From M3007 sp041736625 (GTDB lineage: Bacteria > Bacteroidota > Bacteroidia > Chitinophagales > Saprospiraceae), in the NCBI GenBank assembly GCA_041736625.1, contig JBGSTG010000125.1:1-64000 (forward strand): a stretch of 64,000 bases of DNA, in the 5' to 3' direction. The position numbers and the translations under genes were made by a program. Of this stretch, positions 50,370-59,020 are shown piece after piece (position 1 is the stretch's first letter; every line of letters starts with the position of its first letter). The notes below the pieces were generated by a model. It searched no databases. It worked only from the letters and a program-made list of their open reading frames with translations, and was not told the DNA's origin.

Positions 50370-52847
50370 ATGTACGGATATTCGATGGAGACGATTGCCG
50401 GGGTGACCGGCGGCAGCTGGGTGTTCAGGGGCCCTGCGGATGCGCGCATCTGCTTTCCGGCCATCGACAGCCGCCGGATAGACACGCCCGAAAAAACCGC
50501 GTTTTTTGCGCTTAAAGGGGCTAAACACGACGGGCACCAGTTCATTCAGGCGGCCTATGCGGCCGGCGTGCGCCATTTTGTGGTTGCCGACCTGTCTGCT
50601 GTGCCCACAGCAGCCTACATCAATGTTGTGCAAGTCGCGGACCCCTTGTCGGCCCTGCAAAAACTCGCGGCCCACCACCGCTCCCGGTTCGGGATCCCGG
50701 TAGTGGGGATCACCGGCAGCAACGGGAAAACCGTGGTAAAGGAATGGCTCTGGCAGGCGCTTTCTCCCGACAAGCACGTCGCCCGAAGTCCCGGCAGCTA
50801 CAACTCCCAGGTAGGGGTTCCGCTTTCGGTTTTTACCCTCGAAGAAGGGCACGAACTGGGCATCTTTGAGGCCGGCATCTCCCGTTCGGGCGAGATGGAC
50901 CGGCTGGCCGACATCATCCGGCCCGGGTTCGGCATTTTTACAAACATCGGTACTGCCCACGCAGAAGGCTTTGCCGGCACCGACGCCAAGGTGGCGGAAA
51001 AAATGCAGCTGTTCGAAACGGCAGACACCCTTTTGTACTGCGCCGATTTCGAGTCCGTCCATGCTGCCGCCTGCCGGTGGGAAAAAGAAAAAGTCGGACG
51101 CCGCCGGATCGCCTGGTCCAAAAACGGACTCGCCGGATGCCTGGCCGTTCGGTTGCTGGATCCGGAGGCTTCTACCGAATCCCGAATGGAGGTGGGCGGC
51201 GAGATATTTGCCATTCCTTTCGCCGACGAAGCTTCCAGGGAAAATGCCGTGCACGTTTGGCTGGCTGCCAGGGCCCTGGGGGTTGGCGCCGGCGCCTTGT
51301 ATGACCGGATGCAGACGCTTGCGCCCGTGGCCATGCGCCTCGAACTGAAGGCCGGGATAAACGGTTGCCGACTGATCAACGACGCCTACAGCAATGACCT
51401 GGCCGCGTTGCGCATAGCTTTACGCTTCACCCGCCAGCAGGAGCCGGACTCCAGACTGACGGTGATCCTGTCGGATATCCTGCACCACGGAACCCATACG
51501 GAGCAGCTTTACGGAGAGGTTGCCGGGCTGCTGCAGGCGGCGGGCATCAGTCGCTTGATCGGCGTAGGTACCGACGTCCGGCTGCTTGTCGACCGGCTGC
51601 CCGGCAGCATCGAGCAAGCGTATTTTGCCGATTCGGCGGCGCTGCTTGGCGCTTTGCCGCAGGTGACCTTTGAAAACGAGGTGATCCTGCTCAAAGGCGC
51701 CCGTTCCTTTGCGCTGGAAAACGTAGCCAACAGCCTCGAACTGAAGGCCCACCAAACGGTGCTGGAGGTCAACCTCAACGCCCTGGTACACAACCTGCAT
51801 GTGTACACGCGCATACTGCAGCCGGGCGTAGGCATCATGGCCATGGTGAAAGCGGCCGGGTATGGCAGCGGGCCGGTGGAGATCGCCCGCCTGCTCGCGT
51901 ACCACCAGGTGGATTACCTGGGTGTAGCCTACGCCGATGAGGGTGTGGAGTTGCGCCGGGCGGGCATTCGATGCCCGATGATGGTTTTGAACCCGGACCC
52001 TACCGCCTTCGATGCCCTGTTGCGTTACGACCTTGAGCCCGAGATTTACGCCCCCGGGCAACTGAATGAGCTGGCCGCCTTTGTCCGCCCGCACCGCCCC
52101 ATGCGCGTACACATCAAATTGGACACCGGCATGCACCGGCTGGGTTTTCAGCCCGACGACCTGCCGGTGTTGGTCGGCATCCTCCGGAATGCGCCCCTGT
52201 TGCATGTCACTTCCGTTTTTTCGCATCTGGTGGCCAGCGACACGCCTGAACACGACGAATTCACGCACCGGCAAGCGCAGCGGTTCGTACACATGGCACA
52301 GGCGCTCGAACAGGCGCTGGGCTACCGGCCCTTGCGGCACCTGATGAATACGGGCGGTATTGCGCGCTTCCCTCAGTACCAGTTCGATATGGTGCGGCTG
52401 GGTATCGGGCTGTATGGCGTCGACGGCAACCCCGAGGTACAGCAGGCGCTCCGGGCTGTGCATACCCTCAAGGCGACCATCAGCCAGATCAGGCGCATTG
52501 GCGCCGGTGAAACGGTGGGCTACAGCCGCAAAGGCGTGGTGGCGCGCGACAGCCGCATCGCCACGGTCACCATCGGTTATGCCGATGGGCTGCTGCGCAT
52601 GGCCGGCAACGGTCGTTACCAACTCGCCGTGCACGGCCGCCCGGCGCCCGTGGTCGGCAATGTGTGTATGGACATGACGATGATTGACGTGACCGATATC
52701 CCCGGGGCCCGGGAAGGCGACGAGGTCGTCGTTTTCGGTAAAACACCCACCATTCACCAACTGGCCGCCTGCTTGCAGACCATTCCGTACGAGGTGCTGA
52801 CCAACATTTCCCAGCGGGTCAAGCGCGTCTTTTTTCAGGAGTCCTGA
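50370..52847 (+). CDS. Bifunctional MurF-like ligase / alanine racemase
   Basis: The 825-residue fusion joins a MurF-like half (1-455) and an alanine racemase half (about 460-825). The MurF half has SNGKTVVKEW (P-loop), SYNSQVGVP and TNIGTAHAEGF, but its C-terminal motif reads NDAYSNDLAAL instead of DAYNANP. The racemase half has VKAAGYGSG with the PLP Lys, HIKLDTGMHRLGF, VGYSRKGV with the likely catalytic Tyr, and GNVCMDMTMID. A complete separate murF lies at 58992-60335, so this ligase half may be structural or specialised. The fusion is typical of Bacteroidota. D-alanine from the racemase feeds peptidoglycan. Confidence 0.92.
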   Translation: MYGYSMETIAGVTGGSWVFRGPADARICFPAIDSRRIDTPEKTAFFALKGAKHDGHQFIQAAYAAGVRHFVVADLSAVPTAAYINVVQVADPLSALQKLAAHHRSRFGIPVVGITGSNGKTVVKEWLWQALSPDKHVARSPGSYNSQVGVPLSVFTLEEGHELGIFEAGISRSGEMDRLADIIRPGFGIFTNIGTAHAEGFAGTDAKVAEKMQLFETADTLLYCADFESVHAAACRWEKEKVGRRRIAWSKNGLAGCLAVRLLDPEASTESRMEVGGEIFAIPFADEASRENAVHVWLAARALGVGAGALYDRMQTLAPVAMRLELKAGINGCRLINDAYSNDLAALRIALRFTRQQEPDSRLTVILSDILHHGTHTEQLYGEVAGLLQAAGISRLIGVGTDVRLLVDRLPGSIEQAYFADSAALLGALPQVTFENEVILLKGARSFALENVANSLELKAHQTVLEVNLNALVHNLHVYTRILQPGVGIMAMVKAAGYGSGPVEIARLLAYHQVDYLGVAYADEGVELRRAGIRCPMMVLNPDPTAFDALLRYDLEPEIYAPGQLNELAAFVRPHRPMRVHIKLDTGMHRLGFQPDDLPVLVGILRNAPLLHVTSVFSHLVASDTPEHDEFTHRQAQRFVHMAQALEQALGYRPLRHLMNTGGIARFPQYQFDMVRLGIGLYGVDGNPEVQQALRAVHTLKATISQIRRIGAGETVGYSRKGVVARDSRIATVTIGYADGLLRMAGNGRYQLAVHGRPAPVVGNVCMDMTMIDVTDIPGAREGDEVVVFGKTPTIHQLAACLQTIPYEVLTNISQRVKRVFFQES

Positions 52848-52878
52848 AATTTATCGCACAAATTTGTGCAATTGCCGG

Positions 52879-52886
52879 TAACTTTG
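52879..52886 (+). promoter_or_regulatory. TAnnTTTG -7 box for the tRNA gene
   Basis: TAACTTTG ends 10 nt before the tRNA 5' end, so transcription starts close to the mature end. Confidence 0.6.
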
Positions 52887-52896
52887 CAGCCTTTAA

Positions 52897-52969
52897 GGGC
52901 CCATAGCTCAGTGGTTAGAGCACCTGACTCATAATCAGAGGGTCCAAGGTTCAAGTCCTTGTGGGCCCA
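52897..52969 (+). tRNA. tRNA with CAT anticodon (Ile2 or Met)
   Basis: The 73-nt cloverleaf has acceptor GGGCCCA/TGGGCCC, D-arm GCTC/GAGC, anticodon loop CTCATAA (anticodon CAT), TpsiC-arm CAAGG-TTCAAGT-CCTTG and discriminator A; CCA is not encoded. C27 faces A43, leaving a mismatch at the top of the anticodon stem. Overall resemblance suggests tRNA-Ile2(CAT), which needs lysidine at C34, but elongator Met cannot be excluded. A promoter lies just upstream and a strong terminator follows at 52980. Confidence 0.93.
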
Positions 52970-52979
52970 CACTTTTCAC

Positions 52980-53016
52980 AAACGGATTGCAAGTGCCGAC
53001 TTGCAATCCGTTTTTT
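52980..53016 (+). terminator. Rho-independent terminator after the tRNA
   Basis: The 15-bp perfect stem AAACGGATTGCAAGT / ACTTGCAATCCGTTT around GCCG is followed by a T-run. It lies 10 nt after the tRNA 3' end. Confidence 0.92.
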
Positions 53017-53048
53017 CTTAAAATAATTTGTTAAAATGTGGAAGGAAC

Positions 53049-53079
53049 TTTGCGTTTTTCCCAATTCGTTTTAACTTTG
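53049..53079 (+). promoter_or_regulatory. Promoter of the 58-nt transcription unit
   Basis: TTTG (53049-53052), 19 nt, then TAACTTTG (53072-53079) matches the Bacteroidota promoter in both boxes and spacing. Transcription should begin near 53085. Confidence 0.65.
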
Positions 53080-53084
53080 TAGCT

Positions 53085-53142
53085 AATGAAGCGTGTTTTG
53101 ATGATATAGCTCTTAGGCGAAAGGCCTGAGGGCTATTTTTTT
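53085..53142 (+). ncRNA. Candidate 58-nt small RNA or leaderless heptapeptide message
   Basis: Between the promoter above and the terminator at 53106-53142 there is room for only 58 nt. It begins with ATG at 53086 and encodes at most MKRVLMI-stop (53086-53109), whose stop lies in the terminator stem. No gene follows on this strand, since the next gene is convergent. It may be a small RNA, or a leader whose downstream gene was lost. I cannot name a family. Confidence 0.5.
53106..53142 (+). terminator. Rho-independent terminator of the 58-nt unit
   Basis: A 13-bp stem (ATAGCTCTTAGGC with two G-T pairs to GCCTGAGGGCTAT) with a GAAAG loop is followed by seven T. Confidence 0.85.
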
Positions 53143-53164
53143 GACCATTTTTCATCCAAAACAG

Positions 53165-54004
53165 CTACTCCACTTTAGCCGTGAAGTCGTATTTGAGCCC
53201 TTTATAGCTCTTGAGTACAACCTTCACCGAACCTACGGACACGGGCGACTCGATCATGATCGGGATCTTGTTCTGGTCGTCGCTCACCCAAACGGTCATT
53301 TTGGAATCTGAGGCAAAGATGGTTCCGGCGATCACGTCGGGCTCGTACTTGGCTACGCGATAACGGCCCATGCCGTGTATTTTTTTTCGGGTTTCCTTTC
53401 CGAGGTATTTCATTTTCAGGGGGTACTCTTCTTTGTCGATGTAAATATTGAAAGGGGCGGTTGCACCCACGCCCCTGCTTTCGATGTCGATGTTGCGCAG
53501 GTGATAAAGGATCGACAGCACGTCGTGCACACAGTCTTTTACCTGGTGGCTGCTTTTGCTCTCACCCTTCCCCTTTTTCCGGTCCCGCCAAACGGTGGTT
53601 TTTTTCTTTGTTTGGTCGTAAGAAACTTTTTCGAGCAGTTGGTAGCCGCCCTCCGAGATGTCGCGTGTGGAATAATTGGGCAGCAAGGTGGACTTATCCA
53701 CCCAGGCTTCGTACCGGTCGCGTACTTTAAAGTACCAGTCGTGCTGTTTATACGTTTTGCCAATGGCCTGAAAATGGTATTGCTCCCCTTCGTCAAAGAC
53801 TTTAAACGTTGCATCGCCGGCAGCCACCCACATCGGATTCAGGTGGTAGTACACCGTATAGGTCAACTCTTCTCCATGTTGGAAAACGTTGTTGGTTGTG
53901 TGGCACGGATTGTTCGCATTTTCGGTCGCATCCTGGGTCTTGGGCGTGGTGAAACCGAAGAGAATCAGTGCAAATGTGGAGCCGAGCATCTGGACAGTTT
54001 TCAT
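53165..54004 (-). CDS. DUF3108 exported protein
   Basis: The 279-residue protein has a Sec signal (MKTVQMLGSTFALILFGFTT). The mature region starts FQHGEELTYTVYYHLNPMWV, AAGDATF, the DUF3108 opening, and continues with WYFKVRDRYEAWVDKSTLLP and a late KMTVWVSDDQNKIPIMIE. DUF3108 proteins are periplasmic of unknown function. It starts 9 bp after the end of the LPG-synthase-like membrane gene, so both are likely co-transcribed. Confidence 0.85.
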   Translation of the reverse strand: MKTVQMLGSTFALILFGFTTPKTQDATENANNPCHTTNNVFQHGEELTYTVYYHLNPMWVAAGDATFKVFDEGEQYHFQAIGKTYKQHDWYFKVRDRYEAWVDKSTLLPNYSTRDISEGGYQLLEKVSYDQTKKKTTVWRDRKKGKGESKSSHQVKDCVHDVLSILYHLRNIDIESRGVGATAPFNIYIDKEEYPLKMKYLGKETRKKIHGMGRYRVAKYEPDVIAGTIFASDSKMTVWVSDDQNKIPIMIESPVSVGSVKVVLKSYKGLKYDFTAKVE

Positions 54005-54013
54005 GTTGCGATC

Positions 54014-55030
54014 TTATTTGGATATTTGGACGCGGATAAGGCAAAATGTACCAAATAACGCGGGTAAAACCAGGTTTAGTATCCATAAAAAAAGGGCTGC
54101 GCCGAGTCCGGCTACGGGGTCGGCGCCAAAATAACCCCATATCCAGACCGCCAGATTGCTGCGAACGGCCAGTCCGGCCAGGTTGGTAAACGGAAATACC
54201 GATTGCCAGTAAAAAAAGGCGCCGATCCCGATGATCGCGTTGAGCGGTGAAACGGCCACGCCGAAAATGCTCAACAGGAGGAAATACTGCAGGCCGTACA
54301 CGGCGTAGCGGAGGGCGGCCAACGCGAGGGCTTTCACCAGGGCGGGCCGCTCAAACGCGAGCAGGGCGCTCAGTGGCCGGGCACGTTGCAGGATGCCTTT
54401 CCACGGGAAAGGATTGGGAATGAGCCGCTTCAAGGACTGCGGGTTGAGGTATACAAACCCGCCGGCGAGAACCATCAGGACGTGTATCCCTGCGCACAGC
54501 CAGGCGGTATTGGGGGGTATGACGTCCATCTGCCGGGCGAGCAGCAAGGAGGCGGGGCCGCCTGCGGACAGGGTGATCAGCAACTGGGCCACATTGCCGG
54601 TGATTTTAGCGCAAAGGCCGGCCCAGCGCGCGCCGGGGGGGAGGAGCATCAGCCGTCCGGCGTATTCGCCGATGCGCTGGGGGGTGACGAGGGCCAGGCT
54701 GATGCCGGCCAGCACGGCGACGACCGTTTTGGAAAAAGAAATGCGGTGGGTCTTTTGCAATAAGGAGTGCCACTTGGCGGCTTCCAGGAGCCAGTTGGGG
54801 CCGACTAGCAGGAGCGGAAGGATTGCGTGCAACCAATGCACCTGATGGAGGCGGTGGCGCAAAGCGGACCAGGACTGGTTTAAATCCGGGTGTACGGACA
54901 GCTGGCGGTACAGTAGCCAGAGGAGGGCCATCGCCAGGCAGCCCTGGGCGGCGAGCAAGAGCCATCGTTGTTGAAAACAAAAACGGGCAACCCTGGTGAG
55001 AGGGTTGCCCGTTGGACAAGCATTATTCAC
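54014..55030 (-). CDS. LPG-synthase transmembrane-region-like protein (UPF0104)
   Basis: The 338-residue frame encodes about eight hydrophobic segments with VGPNWLLEAAKWHSLLQKTH, SLALVTPQRIGEYAGRL and SIFGVAVSPLNAIIGIGAFF, matching the transmembrane part of lysylphosphatidylglycerol synthase-like (UPF0104) proteins without a catalytic C-terminal domain. The first 18 codons coincide with a perfect terminator stem of the upstream ompA-like gene (54972-55012), so the real start is probably downstream, at TTG 54958 or ATG 54931. The DUF3108 gene follows. Confidence 0.78.
   Translation of the reverse strand: MNNACPTGNPLTRVARFCFQQRWLLLAAQGCLAMALLWLLYRQLSVHPDLNQSWSALRHRLHQVHWLHAILPLLLVGPNWLLEAAKWHSLLQKTHRISFSKTVVAVLAGISLALVTPQRIGEYAGRLMLLPPGARWAGLCAKITGNVAQLLITLSAGGPASLLLARQMDVIPPNTAWLCAGIHVLMVLAGGFVYLNPQSLKRLIPNPFPWKGILQRARPLSALLAFERPALVKALALAALRYAVYGLQYFLLLSIFGVAVSPLNAIIGIGAFFYWQSVFPFTNLAGLAVRSNLAVWIWGYFGADPVAGLGAALFLWILNLVLPALFGTFCLIRVQISK
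54972..55012 (-). terminator. Rho-independent terminator of the ompA-like gene
   Basis: On the minus strand ACGGGCAACCCT and AGGGTTGCCCGT pair perfectly (12 bp, 6-nt loop) and are followed by TTTTTGTTTT. It lies 25 nt after the stop codon at 55037 and within the annotated first codons of the next gene. Confidence 0.92.
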
Positions 55031-55036
55031 AATGCA

Positions 55037-56506
55037 TTAGTATCCGGTGCCTTTGTTGCCTTCGATGCTGCCGGCCGGGCGATCCATTTCTTTCTGGTCG
55101 CGGGCGCCTTCGAAAGATACGCGGCGGTTCATACGGTTGGCGGCGTTGGTGGGAACGATTGCTTCCGTTTCGCCAGCGTAGTTCAGGATAAAGCGGTCGC
55201 GAGCGATGCCGTATTGGCTGTTCATGTGGTCGATAACGGCTTTGGCGCGGTTGTACGACAGCACCTGGTTGCGCGCTTCGCTGCCGGTTTTGTCGGTGAA
55301 CCCTTTAGCCACCAGTCTGAGGTCGGGGTTGGCTTTCAGTACCGTGGCTACGCTGTGCAGTTTTTCGTACTCGCTGTACTTGATTTGCGAGCTGCCGAGG
55401 TCGAAGTTAACCGAGGGGAGGAACCACTCGGAGAGGCTTTTTACGGCCGGCAGTTTGAAGTTGGCCAGTTTAGCGTCTACGATGCGGTTCACATCGCCTT
55501 CCGTCAGGGGCTTCGGTACGCCGGCAACGCCGTTGGCGTCTACGGTGAAGCCCGGAGGAGAGTGCGGTTCTTTGTCCTTGTAATTCGGCACTTTATCGCC
55601 GTCGCTGTCGAGCGTCACACCGCGGGAGTCAACCATGGTGGTGGGCGATTCTTTCTCCTGGTCGAGGGCGTCGATTACGCCGTCACCGTCGGTGTCGGTG
55701 CCGTCGTACACGGGGCGGGCTTCGAGGGCGGCGATGGCAGCGCCGGTGGTGGCCAGGGCGGTGCCCCAGTACAGCGGTTCTGCTTTGCCTTTCTTCTGGC
55801 CCAGGTTCCAGTTCAGCGTGATCTGGGGGAAGTGGTACCAGTCGCGGAAGGTGGTGATGTTGGAGCCGTAGTTGTTGTCGCCGTCGAGCAGGTCGGCGCG
55901 TTCGCCGCCGAGAAGGCCGAATACCTGGTATTCAACACCGATGTTGAATTTCGGTCCTACGCGGAAGGCTACGCCAGCGCCGAGGTCGAAGTGAGCGGCC
56001 ACCTCGCTTTCAACTTCATCATTCCTCAGGTCGCCAATGGGTGCACCACGAACATTGGTGTAGTCGGTGGTGAAGCTGTTGATACCAAAGCCGGCGATAC
56101 CGTAAACGTTGGTCTTGCGGTAAGGTTTGTTGAAACGCAGGTTGTTGAGGGTGATCAACAATTCAGCGGAGCCGGAGATCCAGGTTGTCTCGGCAGTTTT
56201 GGTCAAAGGGCCGGAGACATCTTGAAAGTCCTCTTCGTTTTCGGTTGCTCCGTAGAGGCCTTTAAAACGAATGGAGAACACGTGGTCGAATGCCTTACGC
56301 ACGTGAATACCGCCCCCAAAGCCAGGGAACTTGGAGTCGATGTCGCCTGCGATGAACGGCAGACCAACGTCGAGACCGATCTCCAGTCCATCTTGAGGGG
56401 TAAGGGATCGATACGATCCGTCGGTGGGTGTTGCTTCATCCTGAGCGTTCAGGGCTGTGAACGAAGCGAGGAAAACAACAGCGAACAAAAGTTTTTTTGC
56501 TGTCAT
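55037..56506 (-). CDS. OmpA-family outer-membrane porin-like protein with calcium-binding-type linker
   Basis: The 489-residue protein has a Sec signal (MTAKKLLFAVVFLASFTALN, cleavage before AQDEA), a membrane-barrel domain (about 40-240), a thrombospondin-type-3-like Asp-rich linker (DGTDTDGDGVIDALDQ, LDSDGDKVPNYKDKEPH) and a C-terminal OmpA domain (about 375-470, SVNFDLGSSQIKYSEYEK, VAKGFTDKTGSE, YNRAKAV, RMNRRVSFEG). It anchors the outer membrane to peptidoglycan. ATG at 56506 gives the signal peptide. A strong terminator follows. Confidence 0.9.
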   Translation of the reverse strand: MTAKKLLFAVVFLASFTALNAQDEATPTDGSYRSLTPQDGLEIGLDVGLPFIAGDIDSKFPGFGGGIHVRKAFDHVFSIRFKGLYGATENEEDFQDVSGPLTKTAETTWISGSAELLITLNNLRFNKPYRKTNVYGIAGFGINSFTTDYTNVRGAPIGDLRNDEVESEVAAHFDLGAGVAFRVGPKFNIGVEYQVFGLLGGERADLLDGDNNYGSNITTFRDWYHFPQITLNWNLGQKKGKAEPLYWGTALATTGAAIAALEARPVYDGTDTDGDGVIDALDQEKESPTTMVDSRGVTLDSDGDKVPNYKDKEPHSPPGFTVDANGVAGVPKPLTEGDVNRIVDAKLANFKLPAVKSLSEWFLPSVNFDLGSSQIKYSEYEKLHSVATVLKANPDLRLVAKGFTDKTGSEARNQVLSYNRAKAVIDHMNSQYGIARDRFILNYAGETEAIVPTNAANRMNRRVSFEGARDQKEMDRPAGSIEGNKGTGY

Positions 56507-56616
56507 AGGGTCACTGCTTTTTAATGAATAAATGTTAAGCATGGTTGCAAAAGGCTTCGTTTTGTTTGGAAAACGAAGCTTCTTCGAGAAGAAATTTGCG
56601 AAACAACCGAAACGGT

Positions 56617-57852
56617 TTAGTTTTCCAGTTTTTTCAAGGCCAAATATAGCGCGTTAACGGCAATATTATTTGGGTGTGTGTTAATTTTTATAATTTCTTC
56701 AATTGCGGACCGGATGGTTTGGGAGCAATCGTTGAAAATGGCGTCGTCGGTCATGGTGGCATCGGGCTGCATCAAATAGGCAAAAACGCGGGCCATGCCG
56801 CAGTTGGCGATGAAGTCGGGAATCAGCGCGGTGTGCGCGTCGGTAAAGTGCGCGGTGGGGCCGAAGAACACGTCGTCGTCAACAAACGGTACGTTGGCGC
56901 CGCAAGCGATCACTTCGACACCGCCGGCCAGCAGCGCATCGATTTGCTGACGGGTGAGCAGCTTGGAGGCTGCCCCCGGTACAAATATGTCGGCGCCCAT
57001 GCCCCAGATTTCTTCGTTGACGGCTTCGAAGGGGAGCAGGTTAGGCGCCGCAAGCTTGTTGCCGTCTTTTTGTTCGAACAAGGCCACCGTTTCTTCAAGG
57101 CTGAGCCCTTCCGGATTTAACAGGCCGCCGGCGCGGTCGATGACGCCGATGATCCGCACGCCTTGTTGGGCCAGGTAGCAGGCCGCTGCCGAAGCCACAT
57201 TGCCCCAACCCTGGATAATGGCCGTTTTGCCGGCGGCATCACGGTGATGGTAGAGGTCGTAAAAGTGACGCACCGATTCGGCGACGCCATATCCGGTGAT
57301 CAGGTCCGCCACGGCGTATTTATGCCGGCCGGATCCCGGCGCATACCGGGTGTCTTCCACTATTTTGGTGACGCCGTAGCGCAACTGCCCCAGCCGGTTG
57401 ATTTGCTGACCCTCGCTGGGGTGCAGATGCCCCTTGACGATGCCCTCCTGCGGGTGCCACAGGCCCAGGTCCTCGGTGATGGGAACGACGTCCTTGATCT
57501 CGTCGACGTTCAGGTCGCCGCCCGTTCCATAGTAGTGTTTCAGTAAAGGAAGCACTGCTTTGTACCATTTTTGCAGCACCTTAAGCCGATCCGGGTGAGC
57601 GGGGTCGAAATTGATGCCGCTTTTGGCGCCTCCGATGGGCGGCCCGCAAACGCTGAATTTGATCTCCATTACCTTGGCCAGCGAAACAACCTCATCCCGA
57701 GTGAGTCCTTTGCGCATGCGTGTGCCGCCACCGGCAGCCCCTCCGCGGAGGGAGTTGATCACGATCCATCCCTCTGCGCCGGTTTCTGTGTCGTGCCATT
57801 CAAAAACGATTTCGGGCGCTTTCTGTTTATACTGCTCCAGCAGTGCGTTCAT
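56617..57852 (-). CDS. Glu/Leu/Phe/Val dehydrogenase
   Basis: The 411-residue protein has GGAAGGGTRMRKGLTRDEVV, GPPIGGAKSGINFDP (catalytic Lys in GGAKSG), GTGGDLNVDEIKDVVP and the Rossmann region AIIQGWGNVASAAACYLAQQ. These enzymes deaminate amino acids with NAD(P). The sequence does not show clearly whether glutamate or branched-chain/aromatic amino acids are used. A -7 box TACCTTTG (57888-57881) lies 29 nt upstream of the ATG. It is divergent from the arginase-like gene. Confidence 0.9.
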   Translation of the reverse strand: MNALLEQYKQKAPEIVFEWHDTETGAEGWIVINSLRGGAAGGGTRMRKGLTRDEVVSLAKVMEIKFSVCGPPIGGAKSGINFDPAHPDRLKVLQKWYKAVLPLLKHYYGTGGDLNVDEIKDVVPITEDLGLWHPQEGIVKGHLHPSEGQQINRLGQLRYGVTKIVEDTRYAPGSGRHKYAVADLITGYGVAESVRHFYDLYHHRDAAGKTAIIQGWGNVASAAACYLAQQGVRIIGVIDRAGGLLNPEGLSLEETVALFEQKDGNKLAAPNLLPFEAVNEEIWGMGADIFVPGAASKLLTRQQIDALLAGGVEVIACGANVPFVDDDVFFGPTAHFTDAHTALIPDFIANCGMARVFAYLMQPDATMTDDAIFNDCSQTIRSAIEEIIKINTHPNNIAVNALYLALKKLEN

Positions 57853-57880
57853 TCGGAAGATTTTCCCTTTTGTTTAGCCG

Positions 57881-57888
57881 CAAAGGTA
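57881..57888 (-). promoter_or_regulatory. TAnnTTTG -7 box for the Glu/Leu dehydrogenase gene
   Basis: TACCTTTG on the minus strand, 28 nt upstream of the ATG at 57852. Confidence 0.5.
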
Positions 57889-57931
57889 ATGAAAAACAAT
57901 TGGTATTCCGTACAAGCTGTTTCTTTGCGTC

Positions 57932-59020
57932 ATGTTGGAACATTGGCTTAAACCGGTATCGGGCCGCTTCCCGGAGCATACGACCGAAAAATCGGGCGAA
58001 CGATTGGGCGCTGATTTCCTGGTATACCGGGACGAATTTCCCGATCTGAAAAAAACGCGCCTTGCGCTCGTGGGGGCCGGCGACCGGGCCGCCGACGCCA
58101 TCCGGGCGCAGTTGTACAACTTGTCTGCCCTCCTGCCCAAGGTGCCTTTTGCCGATCTGGGCAACCTGCGCAAACCGGAACCGGCCCAGCTTATTCCCGT
58201 ACTGCACGAACTGCTGGCCGGGCGAATCATGCCCGTGGTTTTGGGCGACATGCCGGGACTGGCCAAGGCCCAATTCCTGGCTTATCAAGACTTTCGGAAT
58301 CTGGTCAACCTGGCGGTTGTGGATGAGACGGTGGACATCGCGCCGGATGCCTGCCCGGGAAGCCTGTGCTTCCCCCGACATCCCCTGCTGTTTCACCTGA
58401 GTGTGCTTGGGGTGCAGCATCACCTCACGCCTGCGGGGCTGCTCCGGCAACTGGAGCAACAACACGTCGAGCTGTTGCGCCTGGGCAAGGCGCGCATGGC
58501 GCTGGATGAGTCTGAGCCGGTCATTCGGGACGCCGACGTGCTGGCATTCCAGCTCAGGGCCTTGCGACAGTCGGAAGCGCCGGGCGTGCACCAACCCTCA
58601 CCATCCGGTTTTTTTTGTGAGGAAGCCTGCCAGCTATGCCGGTATGCCGGCATGAGCGACAAGCTGAGTTCGTTCGGTATATATGGTTATGCGCCGGAGA
58701 ACGACCCTTCCGGACAAACCGCCGCCGCAGCGGCCCAGATGGTCTGGTATTTCTTGGAGGGGTGGTTGCACCGGAAAAACGACTACCCGGTTTCCAAATC
58801 CGGCCTAACGGAGTACATCGTGGAATTCCGCAAGCTGAACTACCAGCTGACGTTTTGGAAAAGCGCCAAAAGCGGACGTTGGTGGATGGAGGTTCCGGTG
58901 CGCACCAAGCGCAAGCACCAGCGCCATGCCCTTGTGCCGTGTTCGTATCAGGACTACCAGGCCGCCTGCCGGGAAGAACTGCCTGACAGACTTATGTTGG
59001 CGTTGCAGCGTTTTGGTTGA
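57932..59020 (+). CDS. Arginase-fold (ureohydrolase) protein lacking metal-binding motifs
   Basis: The 362-residue protein follows the arginase/formimidoylglutamase order, but every metal-ligand motif is changed: GGDHS appears as VLGDMP, DAHxD as VDETVD, and SxDxDxxDP as RDADVLAFQL. Asp remains at some positions but the two His of the manganese site are gone. It is probably a pseudoenzyme. Homologues labelled formimidoylglutamase occur near T9SS genes in Bacteroidota, as I recall. The last 29 bp overlap the convergent murF gene. No signal peptide. Confidence 0.75.
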   Translation: MLEHWLKPVSGRFPEHTTEKSGERLGADFLVYRDEFPDLKKTRLALVGAGDRAADAIRAQLYNLSALLPKVPFADLGNLRKPEPAQLIPVLHELLAGRIMPVVLGDMPGLAKAQFLAYQDFRNLVNLAVVDETVDIAPDACPGSLCFPRHPLLFHLSVLGVQHHLTPAGLLRQLEQQHVELLRLGKARMALDESEPVIRDADVLAFQLRALRQSEAPGVHQPSPSGFFCEEACQLCRYAGMSDKLSSFGIYGYAPENDPSGQTAAAAAQMVWYFLEGWLHRKNDYPVSKSGLTEYIVEFRKLNYQLTFWKSAKSGRWWMEVPVRTKRKHQRHALVPCSYQDYQAACREELPDRLMLALQRFG

